Assembly (NCBI GenBank): GCA_023481105.1
Contig: JAMCWK010000052.1
Span: 2,229-57,577, forward strand
Reading direction: 5' to 3'
Length of the DNA: 55,349 nt
From: Acidobacteriota bacterium
GTDB lineage: Bacteria > Acidobacteriota > Terriglobia > Acidiferrales > UBA7541
Shown here: piece by piece, positions 45,001 to 51,823 of the stretch
Position numbering within the stretch: the first letter of the stretch is position 1
Layout of the letters: each line of letters begins with the position of its first letter
Translations under genes and position numbers: made by a program
Notes under the pieces: model-generated
What the model saw: the letters and a program-made list of their open reading frames with translations, nothing else
Databases searched by the model: none
What the model was told of the DNA's origin: nothing

Positions 45001-45338
45001 GCGGTCCAGTAGAAATGGTCGCGGTGAATCTGGAATCCGGCGAAGAGGTAATCCTCGCCAGGGGACCGAACGCGGAGTTGGTGTCCGCGCCCGACGGCAG
45101 CGCCATCCTGTACTGCTACGCGCCGAGCCATTTCAATATGCAGCTCAATGTGCTGCACTTGGCGCCGCTGGGTACCCCGGGCGGACTGCCACGCGCGGTG
45201 GGCGGGCCGCAACCGCTTACTCGCCCCGCCGGCGCGTCCCACGTCCACACGGGGGGTTGGGCACCCGACGGGAAATGGGTCGTGGCCACTCGCGACGTCG
45301 ATCAGGGCGACCTGTTCGTCATTAAGAACTACCGCTGA
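42066..45338 (+). CDS. Ser/Thr protein kinase with five-span membrane insert and PD40 propeller (kinase 4)
   Basis: The protein has 1090 residues. The kinase domain differs in subtype from kinases 1-3: [62 protein letters not shown] and [13 protein letters not shown]. Between kinase and propeller, about residues 325-520, lies an unusual region with five predicted membrane spans (for example [54 protein letters not shown], and [16 protein letters not shown] as the last). The propeller follows with [19 protein letters not shown] and several further SPDG units. It is co-translated with kinase 3. I do not recognise the membrane domain. Confidence 0.92.
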   Translation: MIGQSISHYRVLEKLGGGGMGVVYRAEDTKLGRHVALKFLPEELARDPQALERFQREARSASALNHPHICTIYEIGEHAGQPFIAMELLEGETLRQRLTRGALRTEEILELGGEIADALDAAHAKGIIHRDIKPANIFVTRRGQAKVLDFGLAKLAVAEAHPGVSVMATADVQEQHLTSPGTAVGTAAYMSPEQARGEELDARTDLFSFGAVLYEMCTGKQAFRGTTSAVIFNAILSGVPESPVRLNPQLPDELERILNKLLEKDRELRCQTAAEVRADLKRMKRDTDSGRAASVSSAGVAPAPPAEQDSLFRTLASRFRFTPHRWWELHQLFVTFIYAPLALYLAVRSSVTISTSLNTALAANWHGWQGILQAFRAPDAFWFNLGLPFFLVMVLLLSLSIVARLYLVCLAAFLPARLLAQVRWIHSALNVVYIVVAVQLVFAGFLVIRVNATKLLFGAELAALGLATFLAVIFIEPEIVRAAFPQVYTTAPVPVAQLRRLWLWPAAIAAVVLLAAVFPWRRDDREAAPVWDVSPLTSFLGLEWLPSWSPDGSFVAYAHNAKGSMDIFVMPAAGGDPVQITQSSFDETLPRWSPDGQSLAFLADHGSGSDIYLVPPLGGTPRKLAETRFPFLEKTLDAVRAMGAVPWSPDSKVLLFSRLEADGKIAVWKTTVASQQEMQLTQPGPGVADFGASWSFDGSMIVFERSKAGKSSLWMLPAAGGEPQPLLEDEFHNNQPAWSSDGKRVVFVSKRGGGENLWEIDVQSRRLRRLTTGQGRDMAPVVGRDGQLAYSPFSHQVDLQVVNVPDGSEERLTFNTADNFGARVSPNGQQIVYHSNRSGNLELWLLDRKTGSERQLTNHPRNDLLPDWSPDGREIVFFSNRDGDAHLWVIQLETGALRRLTEQSIPLPGGSGTTLSSPPRWSPDGKLIGYLAPSPEGSALWVIDPQGRNSRARLFGVLRFDWYLDSHRVVFTRQDPARRGPVEMVAVNLESGEEVILARGPNAELVSAPDGSAILYCYAPSHFNMQLNVLHLAPLGTPGGLPRAVGGPQPLTRPAGASHVHTGGWAPDGKWVVATRDVDQGDLFVIKNYR

Positions 45339-45598
45339 GGTTTTGGCCGTCTTTTTTGCAGCGGACATCAAAATCGTTCGAACACACTTGCGGATTTACG
45401 GCAACATTCCGTTGTTCCTGCTCTGCATGCCAGTGCCGGCGAGCCAGCCCGCGCTCACGTGCAATCCCGAACATTGAGCAGGGGAAACCGCTGCTCGATA
45501 TTCGATACTCGAAACACGAATATCGCGTCTCGATTTCCGAATATCGCATTTCGATTCTTGGTCTGAATTGTGCTTTCTGACTTCTGATTTCTGCTAAG
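45339..45598. repeat. Gene-free spacer with degenerate CGAATATCG repeats
   Basis: Between kinase 4 and the mini-frame, 45495-45566 consists of units such as CGATATTCGATACTCGAAAC and CGAATATCGC. Similar units occur at 33598-33660 and 36287-36330. The remainder shows no convincing gene. Confidence 0.65.
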
Positions 45599-45739
45599 AT
45601 GCCTGCCGCAATCCCCGACAAAATGATCGGCCAGACCATCTCGCACTATCGCGTCACCGCCAAACTCGGCACCGTGGGACAGGCTTTCAGCCTGTCCCTA
45701 AAGACGCGCAGGCTGGAAGCCTGCGCTACGAAAATATGA
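45599..45739 (+). pseudogene. Mini-frame: kinase N-terminus fused to palindromic repeat (46 codons)
   Basis: The frame reads MPAAIPDK, then [17 protein letters not shown] (kinase start), then [12 protein letters not shown] (palindrome GGGACAGGCTTTCAGCCTGT plus CCC) and RLEACATKI (palindrome GCAGGCTGGAAGCCTGCGC). It ends in a TGA that overlaps the ATG of kinase 5 (ATGA, 45736-45739). The break after LGT is at the same codon as in the mini-frame at 39246. Confidence 0.65.
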
Positions 45740-46812
45740 TCGGCCAATCCATTTCGCACTACAAAGTCACCGCCAAACTGGGCGCCGGTGGCATGGGCGA
45801 AGTCTATCGCGCCACGGACACCAAACTCGGCCGCGACGTCGCGCTCAAAGTGATTCCGCAGGAATTTGCCGCCGACGCGCAGCGCATGACCCGTTTCCAG
45901 CGCGAAGCGCGTTCCGCCTCTGCGCTGAACCATCCGCACATCTGCACCATTTACGAAATTGGCGAGCACGATGGCCGGCCGTTCATCGCCATGGAACTCC
46001 TCGAAGGCCGCACTCTCAAACAATTGATTCATTCCCGGCCGTTCGAAGTGGATGCGCTGCTGGACGTGGCCATTCAAATCGCTGACGCGCTCGATGCCGC
46101 CCACGCCAAGGGCATCATCCATCGCGATGTCAAGCCTGCGAATCTTTTCCTCACGGCCCGCGGCCAGGCCAAAGTGCTGGACTTCGGCCTCGCTAAGCAA
46201 AGTCACGGCCACGGCGCCGAAGAAAAGCTCGTGGCCATGGGCAACCACACGCATCTCAGCTCCATTTCCCCTGATGGAAAAACGGCCGTCATCACCAACT
46301 ACGAAACGGAAACCCGCGGTGATATCTGGTTTGTGTCCCTGGAGGGAAAGCACGAGGCCAAGCCGTTTTTGAAGACTCCCTTCAACGAGCGCGAAGGAAA
46401 AATTTCTCCCGACGGCCGCTGGCTCGCCTACGCTTCCGACGAATCCGGCCGCGACGAAATCTACGTGCAAGCCCTCGGCGGCGCCGGCGGCAAATGGCAA
46501 ATCTCCGCGGCGGGCGGCTTTGCCCCGCTGTGGGCGCGCCGCGGCTCCGAGCTGTTTTACCGCAACGGTCCGCAAGTGCTGGCCGTCGCCTATTCCGCCA
46601 GGCCGGAATTCGCTCCCTCGCCGCCCCGCGCGCTGTTCGAAGGACGCTTCGAACAGCATCCCCGCCGCGAAGGCATCTACGACATATCGCCGGACGGCAA
46701 GCGCTTCCTGATGGTCAAGTCCGCCGGAGCGGAAACCGGCCTCAGTCAATTGAACGTGGTGGTGAATTGGTTCGCGGAACTCAAGGCTCGCTCCCGCGCC
46801 GCAAAGAATTGA
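45736..46812 (+). CDS. Internally deleted Ser/Thr kinase fused to propeller remnant (kinase 5)
   Basis: The protein has 358 residues, less than half the size of its neighbours. The N-lobe and catalytic loop are intact ([39 protein letters not shown] at 147-154). Directly after DFGLAK the sequence jumps to [20 protein letters not shown] and a PD40 unit ([15 protein letters not shown]). The activation segment, APE/SPEQ motif, helices F to I and the membrane span are missing. It probably arose by an internal deletion of about 1.6 kb and is unlikely to be an active kinase. The first 40 codons resemble kinase 3 and the next 50 resemble kinase 4, so it is also mosaic. Confidence 0.88.
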   Translation: MIGQSISHYKVTAKLGAGGMGEVYRATDTKLGRDVALKVIPQEFAADAQRMTRFQREARSASALNHPHICTIYEIGEHDGRPFIAMELLEGRTLKQLIHSRPFEVDALLDVAIQIADALDAAHAKGIIHRDVKPANLFLTARGQAKVLDFGLAKQSHGHGAEEKLVAMGNHTHLSSISPDGKTAVITNYETETRGDIWFVSLEGKHEAKPFLKTPFNEREGKISPDGRWLAYASDESGRDEIYVQALGGAGGKWQISAAGGFAPLWARRGSELFYRNGPQVLAVAYSARPEFAPSPPRALFEGRFEQHPRREGIYDISPDGKRFLMVKSAGAETGLSQLNVVVNWFAELKARSRAAKN

Positions 46813-46967
46813 CCATCGCCTGCCGTGCCCTCGCGCAGCAAAAAAGCCCGCTAAGAATCCTTATGATGTTTGCTCTGTGTCTCTGCGCCTCTGTGGCTAA
46901 TTTCTATTCCTTTTCTGTGAAATCTGTGGACTTGCTCCGGTGCATTACCGGAGAATCTGTGGATTCC

Positions 46968-48131
46968 ATGTTTTGGTTGCGCCAACAAATTCGCTTCGAC
47001 CGCAACGAACTCTCCGGCGCCATCGGCGACATCGGCACGGATTTCCCGCTGCTCGTCGGCATGATTCTCGCCGCCGGCCTCGACGCGCCCAGCGTGCTCA
47101 TCATGTTCGGTGCTCTCCAGGTCATGACCGGGCTGGTCTATGGCATGCCCATGCCGACCCAGCCGCTCAAGGCCATGGCGGTCATCGTGATTACGCAAAA
47201 ACTCGCGCCAAATATTTTGTACGGCGGCGGGCTGGCCATTGGCGCGGTGATGCTGCTGCTCACCGTCACCGGACTCATCGGCTGGGTGGCGCGCATCGTT
47301 CCGAAAAGCGTGGTGCGCGGCGTGCAATTCGGTTTGGGGATGCAGCTCGCGTCGCTCGCGCTGCGCGACTACGTCACCTCCGACGGCTGGCCGGGCTACG
47401 CGCTGGCCTTCGTCGCCTTCGCGCTGACGCTGGCGCTCCTCGGCAACCGCAAATTTCCGCCCGCGCCATTTATCATTTTGCTGGGCATCGCTTACGCATT
47501 GCTATTTAAACTCGATGGCGGCGCGTTCGAACACGCCGTGGGAATTTCGCTTCCGAAATTGCACACGCCGCAGTGGGCCGACGTGCTCACCGGATTTCTC
47601 GTGCTCGCGCTGCCGCAACTGCCGTTGTCGCTCGGCAATTCCATTCTCGCCTCGCAACGCGTCGCCGACGATTTGTTTCCCGAGAAAAAAGTGACCGTGC
47701 CCAAAATCAGCCTGACGTATTCGCTGATGAATTTGATTTCGCCGTGGTTTTCCGGCGTGCCCACGTGTCACGGCTCGGGCGGAATCGCCGGGCACCACGC
47801 GTTCGGCGGACGCACCGGCGGCAGCGTGGTGATTTACGGCGCGCTGTATTTGTCGCTGGGATTATTTTTTGGCGGCGGCTTTCAGTCCGCGGTGAAACTG
47901 TTTCCGCTGCCCGTGCTCGGCGTGATTCTGCTGTTCGAAGCACTCGCGCTGATGAAGCTCGTCCGCGACATGCTCGCCAACGCAGGAGATTTCTTCATCG
48001 TCCTCCTCGTCGGCCTCATTGCCTTCGGCCTCCCCTACGGCTACGTCATCGGCGTCCTCTTCGGCACGTTGATTGTCTATTTCGGAAAACGAATCTTGCA
48101 AGCGCAGCCGAACGCAGATGAACGCAGATGA
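46968..48131 (+). CDS. MOT1-family molybdate/sulfate transporter
   Basis: The 387-residue membrane protein has about ten predicted spans. The family signatures are both clear: FDRNELSGAIGDIGTDFPL near the N-terminus and GVPTCHGSGGIAGHHAFGGR in the second half, the P-x-CHG-x-GG...FG-x-R motif of the MFS_MOT1 proteins. It takes up molybdate or sulfate across the inner membrane. I chose the ATG at 46968 (MFWLRQQIRF). Earlier in-frame starts run through a TCTGTGTCTCTGCGCCTCTG-type repeat (46873-46900) and are unlikely. No molybdenum-cofactor genes are adjacent, so the anion cannot be assigned. The last residues are coded by an AACGCAGATGAACGCAGATG repeat. Confidence 0.9.
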   Translation: MFWLRQQIRFDRNELSGAIGDIGTDFPLLVGMILAAGLDAPSVLIMFGALQVMTGLVYGMPMPTQPLKAMAVIVITQKLAPNILYGGGLAIGAVMLLLTVTGLIGWVARIVPKSVVRGVQFGLGMQLASLALRDYVTSDGWPGYALAFVAFALTLALLGNRKFPPAPFIILLGIAYALLFKLDGGAFEHAVGISLPKLHTPQWADVLTGFLVLALPQLPLSLGNSILASQRVADDLFPEKKVTVPKISLTYSLMNLISPWFSGVPTCHGSGGIAGHHAFGGRTGGSVVIYGALYLSLGLFFGGGFQSAVKLFPLPVLGVILLFEALALMKLVRDMLANAGDFFIVLLVGLIAFGLPYGYVIGVLFGTLIVYFGKRILQAQPNADERR

Positions 48132-48433
48132 CTTTGGATGGGCCGAATGTAGCGGCGGGCTTTAGCCCGGCCCAGACGGAGATTCATAGCGGCCGATTCT
48201 CCGTGTTGTCATTCTGAGCGAAGCGAAGAATCCCTCTGACTGCCCGTTCTTGTAGGGGCGGCCCCATGTGGCCGCCCTGTTTGCTTGCAGGTGTGCTGTG
48301 CCCCTACTATGTAGCGGCAACCTGCGCCGCCCTTGCGCAGGTTGCCACTTCGGTGCTCCGTCTTTTATCTGCGTCTATCTGCGTTCATCTGCGGTTCCAA
48401 CAGGCATTACTCAGTGCCTTGGTGCCTCTGTGG
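48132..48433. repeat. Gene-free repeat cluster
   Basis: This contains TGTAGCGGC with GGCGGGCTTTAGCCCGGCC (48150-48174), TTGTCATTCTGAGCGAAGCG continuing AAGAATCCC (48206-48233), a GTAGGGGCGGCCCCATGTGGCC palindrome (48253-48281), a GGCAACCTGCG...CGCAGGTTGCC palindrome (48316-48346) and a TCTGCGTTCATCTGCGGTTC repeat (48366-48398). No gene is seen. Confidence 0.75.
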
Positions 48434-49405
48434 CTATTCTTCTGCCTTTGTCCCCCCGGCCGACCGCGGCAACAGCGCCAGCGCGCCATCGGCAACTTGT
48501 TGCACCCGCGCATTGCAAGCGGCGTCGCTGCCGTTGTTGCGCGTGGCGAGGCGTTTGGCTTCGTGGAAATATTTCGCGGCCTGTGCGTGGTGGCCGAGCT
48601 TGGCGTGGAGGTCGCCGAGGATCAACTGAAACACAGGATTCGTCGGGTACTCCTCGACGAGCGGCGTGAGCAGCTCGACGCCGCGCGTGTAATTCAAATC
48701 GTAGTTACGCAAATTTTTTGCGTAATAAAATCGCGCTTCTCCGACGGACATATCGCCCTCGCGCAGCGCGCGCTCGAGCAAGCGCACGCCCTCTTTCTTC
48801 GAGCCGCCGGGAATGCCCATGAAAAATCGCAGCATCTTGGCCCACCAGGAAAGCGCGTCCACAAAATAATTGTAGAGGCCGAGGCCGGTGTAGGCGTCGC
48901 CGAGCTCGGGATCGAGTTGCGACGCGCGCACCAAATATTCGCGGGCTTTCACGCCGGCGCGCGCCACGGGCTTCGCTTCCATGCGCAGGCCGTGCAGCCG
49001 CGCCTTCAGTGCGTACCCCATGCCGACATACAAATTCATTACCGCGCTGGGAGATTTCGCAAGTTGCGCGTCGCCGAGCGCGATGGCTTTATCGGCGAGG
49101 CGAAAATAATCGTCGTCTTCGGGAAGTTTCGCGCGCTTGTAGGCGTCAATCGTGTTCCATTTGATTTCGCACGCGGCGCAGTACGTCCGCCACCACAGCG
49201 CGTTGACTTCGAGCAGATAGCCGAGCGGGGAATCGGGCAGCGCCTGCTGGACTTTGTGGGCAAACTCGATGGCGCGCGCCGTGTCGCCCGCGTACATCAA
49301 GCGCAGACTCTCGCGGGCTTCCGGCGGCACGTTCAACTTTTTCGCGTGCGCGGTCGGAACGCAGAAAACGAGTGCAAATAGAATTAGGAAGATGATTCGG
49401 CGCAT
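48434..49405 (-). CDS. Exported TPR protein
   Basis: The protein has 323 residues. The signal peptide MRRIIFLILFALVFCVPTAHA is followed directly by mature sequence KKLNVPPEAR. TPR-like helical units run through most of the length: SLRLMYAGDTARAIEFAHK, ASQLDPELGDAYTGLGLYNY, GVELLTPLVEEYPTNPVFQL and ILGDLHAKLGHHAQAAKYF. There is a WWRTYCAACEIKW stretch with two Cys (about 71-83) of unknown role. It resembles uncharacterised acidobacterial TPR proteins. It is probably a periplasmic scaffold. It is convergent with the MOT1 gene across a repeat cluster. Confidence 0.85.
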   Translation of the reverse strand: MRRIIFLILFALVFCVPTAHAKKLNVPPEARESLRLMYAGDTARAIEFAHKVQQALPDSPLGYLLEVNALWWRTYCAACEIKWNTIDAYKRAKLPEDDDYFRLADKAIALGDAQLAKSPSAVMNLYVGMGYALKARLHGLRMEAKPVARAGVKAREYLVRASQLDPELGDAYTGLGLYNYFVDALSWWAKMLRFFMGIPGGSKKEGVRLLERALREGDMSVGEARFYYAKNLRNYDLNYTRGVELLTPLVEEYPTNPVFQLILGDLHAKLGHHAQAAKYFHEAKRLATRNNGSDAACNARVQQVADGALALLPRSAGGTKAEE

Positions 49406-49625
49406 CGCCTCTAGGGTACAAGAAAATAGAAAAGAGAAAATAGAAAAGAGAAAAGTAGAACGCAGATGAACGCGGATTAGAAACGATGAACGCAGATATC
49501 AAAGAGGATTCAGGAAATCGGATTCCGGGATTAGTTTCCAGTACTCAGGAATTCCTTCCCCTAATACATCTGCGTTTATCTGCGTTCATCTGCGGTTTCA
49601 TTCCGGTGTCTTTCCCTGCCACCTG
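49406..49625. repeat. Low-complexity repeats (AGAAAAGAGAAAATAG and AACGCAGATGAACGC types)
   Basis: 49418-49456 consists of AAAATAGAAAAGAG units, 49459-49500 of AACGCAGATGAACGCGGATT-like units, and 49566-49600 of ATCTGCGTTTATCTGCGTTC-like units in the other orientation. No gene is seen. Confidence 0.75.
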
Positions 49626-50525
49626 CTACCTGGGTTTCAACCATCCCAACAGCCGCGCGGCGGCGACGTACATCGCGAAACATTCCAGCGCAAACGGCGG
49701 AAAGCCGAGAAAGCCCGGGGCGGGCATCTCGAAAATTTTCCATTGCTGAAACACCGGGAAAATGTAAATCCATTTCGCGGTCGCCCAGTTGTTCCAGAAT
49801 TCCCAGAGAATGCCGCAGACCCAGCCGGAAATCAGCAAGCCGTAGAGGCGATCGCGATGACCGAGCTCGAGATCGCCAAGCAGTGACGGCATGCGCAGGC
49901 GATAATTGGCGGGGTCAAGAAGGAAAACAAATCCCAGCCATACGAGCGCAAAAAGATACGCCGCAATTTCGCGCGGCAACACCAGCGGCAGCGCGAGAAA
50001 AATCGCGCCGGTAACAATCATCGCGCGATGCACGTTCAGCGAAAACTTTTTCGGCTTCGCCGGCTTGAACCAGCCGAAGGCGCGAATCAAATCGGTGGTG
50101 ACAAAAATCGCCGGCGTGATGGTCATGAACGACCACGCGTAGCCGAAATATTTTGCCAGCCAGAATTTCGGCAAGCCGATGTACGTCCAGTTTTGCAGGC
50201 GCAAATTGTAGGCTTCGAAAATCAGCCACAGCGGTAGCGAGAGAAATGCGATGCGCGCGAATTGTCCCGGCGCTTGCTGCAAGCGCGACTTGCTGTTGAT
50301 GGAAAAAACTGCCGCGTCGGCGATGAGGATGTAACACGTCCATGCGATCGGCGTAAAAAATGTCGCGACTGGCTCGATGTGACGGAACATCAGCCACTCG
50401 AACGCCACGAGTGCGAGCAGTCCCATCCAGCCGTACAACGGAAATGCGCGCGAGCGATGACGGAAAAATTCCGCGACAAGAATGGTCACCGTGAAGGCTG
50501 TCAGCGCAACGCCAAGCGTGGTCAT
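49626..50525 (-). CDS. Integral membrane protein of unknown function
   Basis: The protein has 299 residues from the ATG at 50525 (MTTLGVALTAFTVTILVAEF), with about nine predicted membrane spans. Characteristic stretches are FEAYNLRLQNWTYIGLP, LISGWVCGILWEFWNNWA and FEMPAPGFLGFPPFALE, rich in Trp and aromatic residues. No catalytic signature is recognised. It may bind a lipid or carotenoid-like molecule, but nothing in the sequence proves this. It ends with a basic tail and lies 43 bases downstream of the HNH gene on the same strand, so the two may be co-transcribed. Confidence 0.8.
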   Translation of the reverse strand: MTTLGVALTAFTVTILVAEFFRHRSRAFPLYGWMGLLALVAFEWLMFRHIEPVATFFTPIAWTCYILIADAAVFSINSKSRLQQAPGQFARIAFLSLPLWLIFEAYNLRLQNWTYIGLPKFWLAKYFGYAWSFMTITPAIFVTTDLIRAFGWFKPAKPKKFSLNVHRAMIVTGAIFLALPLVLPREIAAYLFALVWLGFVFLLDPANYRLRMPSLLGDLELGHRDRLYGLLISGWVCGILWEFWNNWATAKWIYIFPVFQQWKIFEMPAPGFLGFPPFALECFAMYVAAARLLGWLKPR

Positions 50526-50568
50526 GGCGCCGTAATGGTATCGCAATCCCGCCTCGCGCACGAAAGCT

Positions 50569-51291
50569 CTAGGCCGCTACCCGCAGCCCTCGCAGTGCGC
50601 CGAAGCTGGGCTTGAGTTTGCCGTGCCGCAAGGCCTTCAATGCCGCCAGCCGCTGGCGCAGTTGTTTCCGTGTCAGCACGCTGAAGCTTCCCAGAATCTT
50701 CAGAAATCTTGCTGCGGGACGTTCGCCTTTCATCGAATTGCATTCCAGGCAGCAGGCCACCACATTGCGGTACGATTCGTCCCCGCCCCCCGAGCGCGGC
50801 ACGACGTGGTCCATTCCACGGCAGGTTTTCTTCAGCTTGCGCCCGCAATAGAAGCAGCGGTGCTTTTCCCGTGCATAAATCAGTTCTCGCAGGTTCGTGC
50901 GCGCATAAAAATTAATGGCCTCCACATCCTGCCGCAGGCGGAGGCTCTCCCCCCGCCCGATACCCCGGATTTCGCTCGGCAGGAACACGCGAATCAGGTG
51001 ACCCGTGTAGCCTCGTTCGTGAATCTGGATCGCTCCTTTGGATTCCAGTCGTTGGTAGGCTTTCCGCAGGGTGCTGACGGATATGCGCAGCGCCTCGGAA
51101 AATGCCTGCAAGGAAACGCGAATCGTTTCGCGCCCGGCCAGCCGCGTCTGCCGCAGCAGCCGCAGATACACTACTCGTTCCGACGGCCACGGCTCGAAGG
51201 TGGGCACAAAGCGATCCTCCACCTCCGCCCACACCTGCGCCGCGCTCGGTTTTCCTGTCCGCTTGGCTTTTTTTGTTTTGAGCACTCGCAT
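50569..51291 (-). CDS. HNH endonuclease with N-terminal winged-helix-like domain
   Basis: About 240 residues. The N-terminal half (about 30-115) looks like a GntR/replication-initiator-type winged helix: FEPWPSERVVYLRLLRQTRL, SLQAFSEALRISVSTLRKAY and LESKGAIQIHERGYTG. The C-terminal half is an HNH domain with HRCFYCGRKLKKTC, MDHVVPRSGGGDESYRNVVA and CCLECNSMKGERPAARFL: the two CxxC zinc knuckles and DHV catalytic His. I chose the ATG at 51291 (MRVLKTKKAKRTG) with GGAAAGG upstream; a TTG at 51318 is the only longer start. The winged helix may place the nuclease at a DNA site. Upstream are a strong promoter and a terminator-like hairpin. Confidence 0.87.
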   Translation of the reverse strand: MRVLKTKKAKRTGKPSAAQVWAEVEDRFVPTFEPWPSERVVYLRLLRQTRLAGRETIRVSLQAFSEALRISVSTLRKAYQRLESKGAIQIHERGYTGHLIRVFLPSEIRGIGRGESLRLRQDVEAINFYARTNLRELIYAREKHRCFYCGRKLKKTCRGMDHVVPRSGGGDESYRNVVACCLECNSMKGERPAARFLKILGSFSVLTRKQLRQRLAALKALRHGKLKPSFGALRGLRVAA

Positions 51292-51314
51292 GGGCTTGGT
51301 TACCTTTCCAGTTT

Positions 51315-51349
51315 GCAAAAGAAAACGGGCGGCCCGTTTGGCCGCCCGT
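51315..51349 (-). terminator. Terminator-like hairpin in the leader of the HNH gene
   Basis: A ten-pair stem (51340-51349 with 51325-51334, arms ACGGGCGGCC and GGCCGCCCGT) with a five-base loop is followed on the minus strand by TTTTCTTTTG. It lies between the -10 box and the HNH start codon, so transcripts could stop after about 60 bases unless read through. Confidence 0.7.
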
Positions 51350-51382
51350 CAGAATTAGCTCTTTTCTAATCCTTATACTTCT

Positions 51383-51411
51383 ATTATAGCATACTGCGGA
51401 GGGTTATTATT
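51383..51411 (-). promoter_or_regulatory. Extended -10 promoter of the HNH gene, matching that of lipA
   Basis: On the minus strand TGCTATAAT (51391-51383) is preceded by GAAGCGAATAATAACCC and followed by AGAAGTATAAG. All three blocks are shared with the lipA upstream region (35018-35065). Confidence 0.75.
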
Positions 51412-51635
51412 CGCTTCCCGGAAATTTTCTTCTTCTGTAGAATCAGGAGCTTGGCCCATTTTGCCCCGCTTCCCCCTCTTGACAAAAATCCGCGCTTTCG
51501 CGCATTTCGCCATTTCCCCGCCACCTGCCACCTGAAACCTGTCGCCTGAAAGCAGACACCTGTTATCCTTGCTGCTTCATCGCGGCGGGAAGCCAAGGGC
51601 GGCCTTTGGGCCCAGCATTCTTGGATTGCAACTGA

Positions 51636-51813
51636 TGTAGCGCCACCCTTCAGGGTGGCATGGGTTCGGTCGAAAAAGCCTTGCCGCCCTAAAGGGCGGC
51701 TCTACATACCTGCTGTTGTAGCGCCACCCTTCAGGGTGGCATGGGTTCGGTTGAAAAAGTTTTGCCGCCCTAACCCTTCGACTACGCTCAGGGCAAGAGG
51801 GCGGCGCTACACA
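51636..51813. repeat. Tandem pair of two-hairpin TGTAG repeat units, second one carrying a nested element
   Basis: Unit 1 (51636-51707) has TGTAGCGCC, the hairpin GCCACCCTTCAGGGTGGC, a spacer ATGGGTTCGGTCGAAAAAG, and the hairpin GCCGCCCTAAAGGGCGGC ending CTCTACA. Unit 2 (51717-51813) repeats this almost exactly, but its second hairpin is split after GCCGCCCTAA by CCCTTCGACTACGCTCAGGG. The rest of 51412-51823 contains no convincing gene. Confidence 0.85.
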
Positions 51814-51823
51814 CCCCGTACAA

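Noticed and set aside
51636-51813. Possible CRISPR array, because of repeated similar units
   Set aside because: There are only two units, they are palindromic two-hairpin elements with short constant spacers, and no cas gene is present.
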